The translations under genes and the position numbers were made by a program. A stretch of DNA of 37,407 nt from JALYOK01 sp031419835. GTDB taxonomy: Bacteria; Pseudomonadota; Gammaproteobacteria; Burkholderiales; JALYOK01. Shown here in pieces: positions 15,737-23,623 of this stretch. Under the pieces are notes generated by a model. It made no database searches and was not told where the DNA came from. It saw nothing but the letters and a program-made list of their open reading frames with translations. The stretch covers positions 1 to 37,407 of the forward strand of contig JANOLP010000265.1 in assembly GCA_031419835.1 (NCBI GenBank), given 5' to 3'. Within the stretch, counting starts at the first letter, position 1. Every line of letters starts with the position of its first letter.

Positions 15737-16602
15737 GCGTTAACCTCGTGCGGTTCATCGTCAACTTGGAAAAAATACTTGGTGACCTGTTCCGCATCGA
15801 AGGCGTCTCTAACGAACAATGGGCGAGTCCCATGTTTCATGAACAATTCGATCAACGCGATTCGCCGCGTCTCGAATTCGGCTTGGATGCGTTCGTGCAA
15901 CGAGCGCCGCAGCAACACCGTACGACGACGCCCGGTTTCGCTATCTTGAATTGAAACTAAACCGAACTTCGGCATTCGTTGATATTCCGCCCGATCCCAC
16001 AAGACGAGCGGGCACACTCGATGTGCAGCCAACATTTGAAGCGTATGGATGATGCTTGCGTCGTCGATGTGAAAGTCTGAAACCAAAAAAATCAATCCCT
16101 TTTGTCGCGGGAGGTAGGGTTGGATATCCTGCAATCCCGCGACTGATTTCCCCGTGGGTTCAAACCGACGCAAACGCTGAGCGATGTCTAAGCCACCACC
16201 GAGCGCATGGGTCGGCGGCATTAGGAAATCGGTACGTACGCTTTCGTCGCAGCCGATGAAAGCAAATCGATCGCCGCTGCGATGCACCGAATAGGCTAGG
16301 GATTCGGTAAAGTCAGCCATAACATCAAGTTTATTGCGGATACCGCGAAACCCTATTGACGCTGACAAATCTGCGATCAAATAAACTGGCATTTGGCTTC
16401 GCTGGCGAAAACTACGTACAAACCATTGGTCGAACGGATTCGATAGACTTGCGCGAATGTCCAGTCGGCGCGGGTCGGGCGCATCCAATAGCGGTACATT
16501 GCCGCGGAATTCCAGGCCGCCCCCCGACTGGGTGCTGCGATGATGTCCCGGCAAATGGCTTTTGGTTCGCCAATCGATTTTGTAATGAAACTCTTTTAAC
16601 AT
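15733..16602 (-). CDS. mxaS: MxaS-like DUF58 protein
   Basis: This is a 289-residue soluble DUF58/VWA-like protein. It contains DPRRLDIRASL and the VWA-like metal motif DLSASIGFRG. It lacks membrane segments. DUF58 proteins usually pair with a MoxR AAA+ ATPase; here no MoxR/MxaR gene precedes it. The ATG at 16602 is used; a TTG six bases earlier is in frame and no strong ribosome site is visible. It is the first gene of an eight-gene minus-strand run. The 165-base gap to surE must hold both promoters, with TATAGA a weak -10 candidate near 16615. Confidence 0.82.
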   Translation of the reverse strand: MLKEFHYKIDWRTKSHLPGHHRSTQSGGGLEFRGNVPLLDAPDPRRLDIRASLSNPFDQWFVRSFRQRSQMPVYLIADLSASIGFRGIRNKLDVMADFTESLAYSVHRSGDRFAFIGCDESVRTDFLMPPTHALGGGLDIAQRLRRFEPTGKSVAGLQDIQPYLPRQKGLIFLVSDFHIDDASIIHTLQMLAAHRVCPLVLWDRAEYQRMPKFGLVSIQDSETGRRRTVLLRRSLHERIQAEFETRRIALIELFMKHGTRPLFVRDAFDAEQVTKYFFQVDDEPHEVNA

Positions 16603-16767
16603 CGCCAAACATTCTATACGAGATCGGTGTGGCGTCCGCGCGAATGAAGCAAAAATACGCGCTTATCCGAGCGCAATATCGAGGTTCGAGTCGCTTCTAG
16701 CGTGTACAATTCAAGTCTCTGATTTAGTGCAACTTGCCTTTCCTTCTAGGTCTCGACCCAAGCAACT

Positions 16768-17508
16768 ATGCGTATCTTGCTCAGTAATGATGACGGTTAC
16801 TTCGCCCCGGGGCTGCGCCATTTGGCCGAAGCGCTCGCGCAAGTGGGCGAAATTACCGTCGTTGCGCCGGAACGTGATCGCAGTGGTGCGAGCAATTCGC
16901 TGACCCTTGATCGGCCGCTGAAGTTAGGCAAGGCGAGTAACGGATATTTTCATATCAATGGCACGCCGACGGATTGTGTGCATATGGCGGTCACCGGATT
17001 GCTCGAGCAATTGCCCGATATCGTCGTTTCCGGCATTAATCACGGCATGAATATGGGCGACGATACCGTCTATTCCGGCACCGTCGCGGCAGCAACAGAG
17101 GGCTATTTGCTTGGCATTCCCTCTATTGCCGTATCGCTCGTCACGGCGGGAAATAATCACTTTGAAACAGCCGCTCGCGTTGCCTTAGACTTAGTCAAAG
17201 AGTTTCGCGCCAACCCCTATGGCGAGCCCATCCTTTTGAATGTGAACGTACCGGACGTGCCGTACGCAGATTTGAAAGGCCGCGAAGTGACGCGCCTGGG
17301 CAAGCGGCATAAGGCCGAGCCGATCGTGAAATCGCAAAATCCACGCGGAGAAACAATTTATTGGGTCGGTGCTGCCGGACCCGCGCAAGATGCCGGGGAG
17401 GGTACCGACTTTTACGCGACAAAAGAACATCGCGTCTCGATCACGCCCTTGCAAATCGATTTAACTAACTACGCGCAGCTTAATACCGTCAAGAATTGGT
17501 TGAAGTAA
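16768..17508 (+). CDS. surE: 5'/3'-nucleotidase SurE
   Basis: SurE is a metal-dependent survival phosphatase that dephosphorylates nucleoside monophosphates. The 246-residue protein opens with MRILLSNDDGYFAPG, where Asp8 and Asp9 bind metal, and has the VVAPERDRSGASNSLT loop and VSGINHGMNMG. Length is normal. It starts the surE-pcm-nlpD-rpoS group, a conserved stationary-phase cluster. A possible extended -10 (TGTACAAT) lies about 65 bases upstream, near 16705. Confidence 0.97.
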   Translation: MRILLSNDDGYFAPGLRHLAEALAQVGEITVVAPERDRSGASNSLTLDRPLKLGKASNGYFHINGTPTDCVHMAVTGLLEQLPDIVVSGINHGMNMGDDTVYSGTVAAATEGYLLGIPSIAVSLVTAGNNHFETAARVALDLVKEFRANPYGEPILLNVNVPDVPYADLKGREVTRLGKRHKAEPIVKSQNPRGETIYWVGAAGPAQDAGEGTDFYATKEHRVSITPLQIDLTNYAQLNTVKNWLK

Positions 17509-18170
17509 TGACAGCACGCCAAATCGGCATCGGCATGACTTCCCAACGCACCCGTCAGCGTTTGGTCGATCGTTTGCGCGAGGCGGGCATCAAAGACGAA
17601 CGGGTGTTGGCGCAAATTTATGAAATGCCGCGCCATATTTTTGTCGACGAAGCCTTGGCGAGTCGCGCGTATGAAGATACGCCGTTACCGATCGGTTTTA
17701 GTCAAACCATTTCGAGTCCCTACATCGTCGCAAGAATGACCGAGTTGGTTAGAAACGGCCGAGCGCTTGAACGTGTTCTGGAAATCGGCACCGGTTGTGG
17801 CTATCAAACGGCGATCTTGTCGCGATTTGCGAAAGAAGTGTATTCGATCGAACGTATTGAAGCGTTGCTCATCAAGGCGCGCGCCAATTTGCGTGAAATT
17901 AAGGTGGGGAATGTGCGATTTAAGCATGGTGATGGAAGTCTCGGATTGCCCGAGGCGGGCCCATACGACGGCATCGTGATGGCGGCGGCCGCGATGGAAA
18001 CCCCGAAAGAAATCCTTGCACAGCTCGCGCCGGGTGGACGATTAGTCTTCCCGAGGGGGCAAGATGAGCAATGCCTGTATACGGTTGAAAACACCGATCA
18101 AGGCTTCGTCGAAACTAAATTAGAGTCTGTCAAATTTGTACCGCTGCTTACCGGAGCGGTACGTGCTTAG
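17508..18170 (+). CDS. pcm: Protein-L-isoaspartate O-methyltransferase
   Basis: Pcm uses S-adenosylmethionine to methylate isoaspartyl residues in damaged proteins so they can be repaired. The 220-residue protein has the SAM-binding motif VLEIGTGCGYQTAILS and the substrate-side PLPIGFSQTISSPYIVARM. The ATG at 17508 shares its A with the surE stop (TAATG); a later ATG at 17535 would also give a normal-length protein. The end overlaps nlpD by eight bases. Confidence 0.96.
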   Translation: MTARQIGIGMTSQRTRQRLVDRLREAGIKDERVLAQIYEMPRHIFVDEALASRAYEDTPLPIGFSQTISSPYIVARMTELVRNGRALERVLEIGTGCGYQTAILSRFAKEVYSIERIEALLIKARANLREIKVGNVRFKHGDGSLGLPEAGPYDGIVMAAAAMETPKEILAQLAPGGRLVFPRGQDEQCLYTVENTDQGFVETKLESVKFVPLLTGAVRA

Positions 18171-19200
18171 GCGTCTCAATTGGCGATGGCTTTTTTCGAT
18201 TTTCTTAAGCGTTGCATTGATTGGATGCGTTACGAACCAGCGTGCGCCCGTTAGAGAGGGTAGTCCTTCGTCGGCCGACAAACCGATAGTGACTAAGCCC
18301 GCGTCCGCGAAGCCTGTCGTCGATGCGCCAAAGGTGCCAGCAACGGTCTCGATGGTAAAACCCATCGACGTTAACCCGGCAATCCATACGGTAAAAAAGG
18401 GGGAGACGCTATACAGTATCGCGAAACAGTTCGGCTTGAATTACCAGGAACTGGGCGCCTGGAACAATCTTGCCAACGCGAACGCATTGCGTGAAGGCGC
18501 CGAACTTCAGCTCACAGCCCCAAGCGCGCGCGGTGGGCAGCCCGGTGCAACGGTTTTGCCGATGAATATCGACCCACAGCCCGAGGGTAAGCCTGTTATC
18601 GAGTCAATAAAATTACCACCCCCCTCACCGCCCAAGGCCGACGAATCGCGCATTGACCCGGCGCTTAAAACCGAGCCGAAAGTCGGCCGCATCCCCTATT
18701 CAGACGTTGCGTTACAGAAAATTCAGCGCGGCGAAAACATGGCTACGAACCATGTTACCCGTTCGGAAAGCGTGACAGAAACCAAGCCTGAAGCCAATCC
18801 CAGCACACCTGACGGCAATGAAAGTTTACAATGGGTTTGGCCCACTAGTGGTAAGATCACTTCCAGTTTCAGTGAGAGTTCGAAAGGACTAGACATAGCA
18901 GGGACGCATGGACAGCCGGTGCTAGCAAGTGCCGATGGCCGAGTGTCATATATCGGAAATAGTTTACGTGGTTACGGCAAAATGATCGTAATCATTCATA
19001 ACAAGAGCCATCTGAGCCTTTATGCGCATAACAGCGCGATTTTGGTTAAAGAGGGACAGTCAGTTTCAAAGGGTCAGAAGATCGCTGAAATGGGAAACAG
19101 CGATTCGGAAGACGGCGCAGTGAAGCTGCACTTTGAAATCCGCCGATTGGGGAAGCCCGTTGATCCATCGAAATATTTGCCCAGCGAAAGGTCATCATGA
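18163..19200 (+). CDS. nlpD: Murein hydrolase activator lipoprotein NlpD
   Basis: This is a 345-residue outer-membrane lipoprotein that activates a cell-division amidase. The start is GTG 18163: GGAG lies six bases before it, and the signal peptide then ends in the lipobox LIGC with Cys22. A LysM domain (HTVKKGETLYSIAKQFGL) follows a Pro-rich stretch. The C-terminal LytM/M23 domain has lost zinc ligands: the first motif reads KGLDIAG with no His, and the last reads KLHFEIR instead of HxH. This is as expected for an amidase activator. The rpoS ATG overlaps its stop, and the main rpoS promoter often lies inside nlpD. Confidence 0.93.
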   Translation: MLRRLNWRWLFSIFLSVALIGCVTNQRAPVREGSPSSADKPIVTKPASAKPVVDAPKVPATVSMVKPIDVNPAIHTVKKGETLYSIAKQFGLNYQELGAWNNLANANALREGAELQLTAPSARGGQPGATVLPMNIDPQPEGKPVIESIKLPPPSPPKADESRIDPALKTEPKVGRIPYSDVALQKIQRGENMATNHVTRSESVTETKPEANPSTPDGNESLQWVWPTSGKITSSFSESSKGLDIAGTHGQPVLASADGRVSYIGNSLRGYGKMIVIIHNKSHLSLYAHNSAILVKEGQSVSKGQKIAEMGNSDSEDGAVKLHFEIRRLGKPVDPSKYLPSERSS

Positions 19201-20138
19201 GCCACTCGGTTGCACAAGAAGTTGAAGAAGACGAAGATTTAGTCGACGGTTCGCAAGACGGTGAGCCGGAGGCGGAAGCGGCCGAAGTCGTTGAAGCTGC
19301 GAACGATTGGCAGGCTGACGCCACCCAGCTTTACTTGAATGAAATCGGGCAAAATGCCCTGTTGACGGCGGCGGAAGAGCGCGAGCTGGCCTTTAAAGTT
19401 CAAGCAGGCGATTTTCCGGCGCGCCAAAAAATGATCGAGCACAATCTGCGGCTTGTCGTGAATATTGCCAAGCATTACGTCAACCGTGGCGTCCCGCTCC
19501 TTGATTTGATCGAGGAAGGGAATCTTGGCCTAATCCATGCATTGGAAAAGTTCGAACCGGAACGTGGTTTCCGTTTTTCGACCTACGCGACATGGTGGAT
19601 TCGACAAAACGTCGAGCGTTGCATCATGAACCAATCGCGCACGATTCGATTGCCGGTGCATATCATTAAGGAACTCAACGTTTACCTGCGAGCGCAACGC
19701 CATTTGGAAGCGCGTAGCGAAACAGACCCGACGGCCGAAGATGTCGCGTCTTTACTGGGCAAGGACGTGGAAGAGGTTCGCCGCGTGTTAAACCTCAATG
19801 AGCGAATGGCATCGCTTGACGCGCCGCTCGACATTGACCCGAGTTTGTCGTTGGGTGAATCGATCGCCGACGAGCAATGTATTGCGCCGGAAGAATTACT
19901 CCAACGCGATGAAGTGATTGGCCGCGTACGTGAATGGATGGAACAGCTAAACGACAAGCAACGCTGGGTGATTGAGCGACGTTTTGGTCTAAACGATCAT
20001 GATATTTACACGCTGGAAGAATTGGCCGCAACGATGAAACTCACGCGCGAGCGCGTGCGGCAAATTCAGTTAGAAGCCTTAGCGACGTTGAAGCGCGTGT
20101 TGCGGCGTAACGGCATGTCGAAGGAAATGTTGTTCTAA
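19197..20138 (+). CDS. rpoS: RNA polymerase sigma factor RpoS
   Basis: This is the stationary-phase and general-stress sigma factor, 313 residues, slightly shorter than the 330 of E. coli. Region 1.2 (DATQLYLNEIGQNALLTAAEE), region 2 (NLRLVVNIAKHYVNRG, then FRFSTYATWWIRQNVER) and region 3 (RLPVHIIKELNVYLRAQR) are present. Region 4 ends with the helix-turn-helix TLEELAATMKLTRERVRQIQ. The N-terminal 40 residues are very acidic. Its stop lies seven bases from the convergent paaG stop. Confidence 0.95.
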   Translation: MSHSVAQEVEEDEDLVDGSQDGEPEAEAAEVVEAANDWQADATQLYLNEIGQNALLTAAEERELAFKVQAGDFPARQKMIEHNLRLVVNIAKHYVNRGVPLLDLIEEGNLGLIHALEKFEPERGFRFSTYATWWIRQNVERCIMNQSRTIRLPVHIIKELNVYLRAQRHLEARSETDPTAEDVASLLGKDVEEVRRVLNLNERMASLDAPLDIDPSLSLGESIADEQCIAPEELLQRDEVIGRVREWMEQLNDKQRWVIERRFGLNDHDIYTLEELAATMKLTRERVRQIQLEALATLKRVLRRNGMSKEMLF

Positions 20139-20144
20139 GTAAGT

Positions 20145-20936
20145 TTATTTACCGGTAAATTTTGGCGGACGTTTTTCCAGGAATGCATTAACACCCTCGG
20201 AAAAATCCGCCGACGTGGCGGCTAAGCCCTGGGCGTCGCGTTCCCAATCTAATTGTCGATCTAAGTCGTGATTCACAGAGACATCCAACGCTTGCTTGAT
20301 CAAGCCGAGCGCCACGCTTGGGCCAGCGGCCAGACGTTTTGCGAGCGTTCGCGCTTCGACTAGAAATTCATCGTTCGGTAACACCTTCCAGATTAATCCC
20401 CACTGCTGCGCTTGTGTCGCGGAAATTTTTTCGCCTAAGAGGGCCATGGCTTTCGCGCGCGCCATGCCCACTAATCGCGGCAAATAGAACGTCCCGCCGC
20501 AATCGGGAACCAAACCGATATTAACGAACGCCTGCAGAAATCCCGCGGACTCGGCGGCGATCACGATATCGCAAGTCAATGCCAAATTCGCGCCGGCGCC
20601 GGCTGCGATACCATTCACGGCCGCGACGACAGGTTTTTTCAGGTTATGAATACGGCGAATCAGCGGGTTGAAATTATCGTTAAGACTCTTACGAACCAGC
20701 TCGCCTTTTTCGCCGGGTTGACCTTGCCGAACATTCAAATCTTGCCCGGCACAAAATCCACGTCCAGAACCAGTGATCAACACGGCACGTATCGCGCTAT
20801 CGCCCTCGATCAACTGAAATACTTGATGCAACTCTCGCAGCATGTCGGGATTAAAGCTATTCAATTTATCCGGGCGATTCAGCGTGATTTCCGCGACGCC
20901 ATCGGCAATGCCAAGGAGCAAGGTGGTGTAAGTCAT
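20145..20936 (-). CDS. paaG: PaaG-type epoxyphenylacetyl-CoA isomerase (crotonase family)
   Basis: This 263-residue crotonase-fold protein matches PaaG, which turns the ring 1,2-epoxide of phenylacetyl-CoA into an oxepin and can also isomerise enoyl-CoAs. Signature stretches are GRGFCAGQDLN, the oxyanion-hole AVNGIAAGAGANLALTCD and NIGLVPDCGGT, where Asp replaces a Glu of classic hydratases. The C-terminus LEKRPPKFTGK is also typical of PaaG. No ring epoxidase (paaABCDE) is in the window, so general fatty or aromatic acyl-CoA metabolism is equally possible. The gene diverges from the hydratase at 21008. Confidence 0.85.
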   Translation of the reverse strand: MTYTTLLLGIADGVAEITLNRPDKLNSFNPDMLRELHQVFQLIEGDSAIRAVLITGSGRGFCAGQDLNVRQGQPGEKGELVRKSLNDNFNPLIRRIHNLKKPVVAAVNGIAAGAGANLALTCDIVIAAESAGFLQAFVNIGLVPDCGGTFYLPRLVGMARAKAMALLGEKISATQAQQWGLIWKVLPNDEFLVEARTLAKRLAAGPSVALGLIKQALDVSVNHDLDRQLDWERDAQGLAATSADFSEGVNAFLEKRPPKFTGK

Positions 20937-20958
20937 AGGTGTCGATAACGCTTTGCTT

Positions 20959-20976
20959 TAGAATAACGTCATTCTA
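20959..20976. promoter_or_regulatory. Palindromic operator between paaG and the enoyl-CoA hydratase gene
   Basis: TAGAATAACGTCATTCTA is an 18-bp near-perfect palindrome centred on ACGT, with TAGAAT/ATTCTA arms and one mismatched pair. It lies in the 71-base gap between two divergent acyl-CoA genes. The size suits a TetR-family dimer such as PaaR- or FadR-type repressors, which would control both genes. The regulator itself is not in the window. Confidence 0.5.
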
Positions 20977-21007
20977 TCTGTTAAAAATTTAGGTTCGGAG
21001 AATTTCC

Positions 21008-21784
21008 ATGAGTTATGAAAACATTTTGGTTGAAACCCGCGGCAATGTGGGCCTCATTCGCCTCAATCGCCCACAGGCGCTGAATGCCCTGTCACCCGCA
21101 CTGGTTAAGGATCTTGGCCAAGCGCTCGATATTTTTGAGGAAGACGACAACATTCGCGCGATGGTGATTACCGGCAGCGATAAAGCCTTCGCGGCTGGAG
21201 CGGACATCAAGGTCATGCAGAATTTTAGTTACATGGATACTTACAAATCCAACTACATTACCGATGGCTGGGAGCGCGTCGCGCAATGCCGCAAGCCGTT
21301 GATTGCGGCGGTTGCCGGATTCGCGCTCGGCGGCGGTTGTGAAATGGCCATGATGTGCGATTTTATTTTGGCGGCCGAAAATGCCAAATTTGGCCAGCCG
21401 GAAATCAAACTCGGCGTCATACCCGGCGCGGGCGGCACGCAGCGTTTGACGCGCTTCGTAGGTAAATCCAAGGCAATGGAAATGGTGCTCACCGGCCGCA
21501 TGATGGACGCGCAAGAAGCCGAGCGCAGCGGGCTTGTCTCCCGCATCGTGCCGCTTGCCGATTTGGTTGAAGAGGCCATCAAAGTCGCGCAACAAATTGC
21601 TGCTCTCTCCTTGCCCATCGTGATGATGGCGAAAGAATCCGTCAATCGATCCTACGAAACGTCGCTTGCCGAAGGCATTTTGTTCGAGCGGCGCGTATTT
21701 CATTCGGCGTTTGCAACTGAAGACCAGAAGGAAGGCATGGCGGCCTTCATTGAAAAACGCAAGCCTGTATTCAAGCATCAATAG
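21008..21784 (+). CDS. Enoyl-CoA hydratase (crotonase family)
   Basis: This 258-residue protein hydrates 2-trans-enoyl-CoA to 3-hydroxyacyl-CoA in beta-oxidation. It has the CoA-binding AFAAGADIK and the oxyanion-hole GFALGGGCEMAMMCD with the first catalytic Glu. The second Glu is in GQPEIKLGVIPGAGGTQRL. Both catalytic Glu are intact, unlike in the divergent PaaG-type paralogue. CGGAG lies seven bases before the ATG. It is close in type to PaaF/FadB1/EchA8 short-chain hydratases. It abuts gltX with no spacing. Confidence 0.93.
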   Translation: MSYENILVETRGNVGLIRLNRPQALNALSPALVKDLGQALDIFEEDDNIRAMVITGSDKAFAAGADIKVMQNFSYMDTYKSNYITDGWERVAQCRKPLIAAVAGFALGGGCEMAMMCDFILAAENAKFGQPEIKLGVIPGAGGTQRLTRFVGKSKAMEMVLTGRMMDAQEAERSGLVSRIVPLADLVEEAIKVAQQIAALSLPIVMMAKESVNRSYETSLAEGILFERRVFHSAFATEDQKEGMAAFIEKRKPVFKHQ

Positions 21785-23179
21785 ATGACCGTTCGCACTC
21801 GTTTCGCGCCTAGCCCGACGGGCTATTTACACATTGGCGGCGCGCGCACCGCGCTGTTTTCTTGGGCCTACGCGCGCAAGCATGGCGGCAAATTTATTTT
21901 GCGCATCGAAGACACGGACGTTGAACGCTCCACGCCGGAATCGACGCAAGCCATTCTCGATGCCATGGACTGGTTAGGTCTCGACTACGACGAAGGCCCG
22001 TTCTATCAAATGAAGCGCTTGGATCGTTACCGCGAAATTGTCGAGCGTTTAGTTGCGGAAGGTAAGGCGTATCACTGTTACGCGAGTAAAGAGGAGCTCG
22101 ACGTGATGCGCGAAGGTCAACGCGCGCGCGGTGAAAAACCACGCTACGACGGCCGCTGGCGTCCTGAAAACTCGAAAGGTAAAACGCCACCGGCCGGCGT
22201 GCAACCACTGATCCGTTTTCGCAATCCCGATGATGGCGACGTAACCTGGAACGATCTGGTCAAAGGCCCGATCACCATTTCCAATCGTGAATTAGACGAT
22301 CTCATCATCATGCGCGCGGACGGCGTGCCGACCTACAATTTCGGCGTGGTTGTTGACGATCTCGACATGGCGATGACACATATTATTCGCGGCGACGATC
22401 ACGTCAACAACACGCCACGACAGATCAATATTTTCCGTGCGCTCGATGCGAGGTTGCCGGAGTTTGGTCACGTGCCAATGATTCTCGGCGACGACGGCGA
22501 ACGCTTATCGAAACGTCACGGCGCGGTGAGCGTGATGCAATACGAAGAGGAAGGTTTTTTGCCGAAAGCGTTGCTGAATTATCTCGCGCGCCTTGGTTGG
22601 TCGCACGGCGATGACGAATTGTTTACCATGGAAAAATTCGTCGAATGGTTTGATCTAACCAATATCAGCCGCTCGCCCGCGCGCTTCGACGGTGAAAAAT
22701 TGTCGTGGCTGAGTCAACAATATCTTAAGGAAACGAGCAATACGCAATTGACGAAATTAGTCGTCCCCAGATTGCGCGAGCGCGATTGTGTCGTGGAGGT
22801 GGGCGATGCTAAGCTCGAAGCGATCGTTGAGTTACTCAAGCCACGCGCGACAACCTTGGAAAATTTAGCCGACAGCGCCGTCTATTTTTATCGCGACGTT
22901 CAGCCGAATGACGCATTGATCGCGGAACATCTCAAGCCTGAAATATTGCCGGTACTCGCCGAGCTCGTGGGAAAATTACAGGCTATCGCGTGGAACAAAG
23001 AAGCGATTAACGTTGCGCTCAAGGAAACCCTTGCAGCCCACAAACTAAAGCTAGGTCAAATCGGTATCCCCCTGCGCGTCGCGGTGTCGGGGGGCACGCA
23101 AACGCCGTCGTTAGATGTAACGTTAGAGCTCATTGGCCGTGAAAACGTGGTTGCACGAATTAAGCGGCAACTCAGTTAA
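21785..23179 (+). CDS. gltX: Glutamate--tRNA ligase
   Basis: This 464-residue class I synthetase charges tRNA-Glu. The HIGH-type motif is PTGYLHIGGART (His16) and the KMSKS-type motif is LSKRHG near residue 240. The C-terminal anticodon-binding part is complete. The ATG follows the hydratase TAG directly and I see no good ribosome site, so translation probably depends on coupling to the upstream gene. The TAA stop lies inside the terminal repeat of the element at 23176-23324. Confidence 0.96.
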   Translation: MTVRTRFAPSPTGYLHIGGARTALFSWAYARKHGGKFILRIEDTDVERSTPESTQAILDAMDWLGLDYDEGPFYQMKRLDRYREIVERLVAEGKAYHCYASKEELDVMREGQRARGEKPRYDGRWRPENSKGKTPPAGVQPLIRFRNPDDGDVTWNDLVKGPITISNRELDDLIIMRADGVPTYNFGVVVDDLDMAMTHIIRGDDHVNNTPRQINIFRALDARLPEFGHVPMILGDDGERLSKRHGAVSVMQYEEEGFLPKALLNYLARLGWSHGDDELFTMEKFVEWFDLTNISRSPARFDGEKLSWLSQQYLKETSNTQLTKLVVPRLRERDCVVEVGDAKLEAIVELLKPRATTLENLADSAVYFYRDVQPNDALIAEHLKPEILPVLAELVGKLQAIAWNKEAINVALKETLAAHKLKLGQIGIPLRVAVSGGTQTPSLDVTLELIGRENVVARIKRQLS

Positions 23180-23324
23180 GGAAGCTCTGATTTATTCCGA
23201 TTTCGTCGCGATACTGCGTTGCTCGCAAAAAATATCTCCTTACATATCAAACATATGCTGCGTCGATATTTTTCACTCGCGCCTTGTCTCGCTTAGAACT
23301 CGGAATAAATCAGAGCTTCCTTAA
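23176..23324. mobile_element. MITE-like palindromic element with 25-bp terminal inverted repeats
   Basis: A perfect 25-bp inverted repeat bounds this 149-bp segment: 23176-23200 (starting TTAAGGAAGCTCTG) and 23300-23324. The interior is also roughly complementary (AAAAAATATC against GATATTTTT). It has no credible gene. The ends are TTAA, so a TA-type duplication cannot be separated from the repeat itself. The first copy of TTAA gives gltX its stop codon. It may be a nonautonomous transposable element or a large extragenic palindrome. Confidence 0.7.
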
Positions 23325-23343
23325 TTTAAAACCAAATGCCGAT

Positions 23344-23378
23344 GCCCTGTGAGCCAATATCCATGCGCTCCTTAGGGC
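23344..23378 (+). repeat. Dispersed 33-nt extragenic repeat, copy B
   Basis: GCCCTGTGAGCCAATATC followed by CATGCGCTCCTTAGGGC. It shares AGCCAATAT and the closing inverted ends (GCCCT/AGGGC) with copies at 8106 and 33691. GAGC and GCTC inside can pair as a second stem, so hairpin potential is kept although the end bases differ from other copies. Confidence 0.5.
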
Positions 23379-23380
23379 AT

Positions 23381-23421
23381 GCATCGCCAGGAGCCGCCAT
23401 GGATGACACACCTGGCGATGC
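23381..23421 (+). terminator. Rho-independent terminator downstream of gltX
   Basis: GCATCGCCAGG (23381-23391) and CCTGGCGATGC (23411-23421) form a perfect 11-bp stem with a 19-base loop, followed by GGTTGTTTTGTTAT. It is the first terminator-like structure after gltX on the plus strand. The large loop makes it less ideal than most. Between here and the gene at 23624 I see only a broken inverted repeat (around 23457-23476 and 23541-23552) and the palindrome at 23585. Confidence 0.6.
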
Positions 23422-23584
23422 GGTTGTTTTGTTATATAACACTAATTTCAGAATCGACATAAATGCGTTTGCTGACGGGCGCAGGCGCTGACGAAAAATT
23501 CGATCATTTCGAGTAGTCCCAAGCCAAATAAATATTTTCTAAACGCATGTCGAAATCGGTAGCCCTACTGCGTCATCACCGTGA

Positions 23585-23599
23585 CCCCGGACGTCGGGG
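23585..23599. promoter_or_regulatory. GC-rich palindrome before the YCII/ECF42 pair
   Basis: CCCCG-GACGT-CGGGG lies 24 bases upstream of the start of the YCII gene. It can form a five-bp stem or serve as an operator. No promoter of clear sigma-70 type was seen in the gap. ECF42 target promoters are not recognisable to me here. Confidence 0.3.
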
Positions 23600-23623
23600 C
23601 AATCTAATCACAAAGGAATGACC

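Noticed and set aside
16609..16767. A sigma-54 promoter before mxaS to close a GlrR loop on the operon
   Set aside because: GGCAAGTTGCAC near 16725 has wrong spacing for -24/-12 elements, and no TGTC-N10-GACA site is nearby.
20149..20162. ATTTACCGGTAAAT palindrome at the convergent ends of rpoS and paaG as a bidirectional terminator
   Set aside because: It lies inside the paaG coding end, is AT-rich with no loop, and is more likely a chance result of codons for FTGK.
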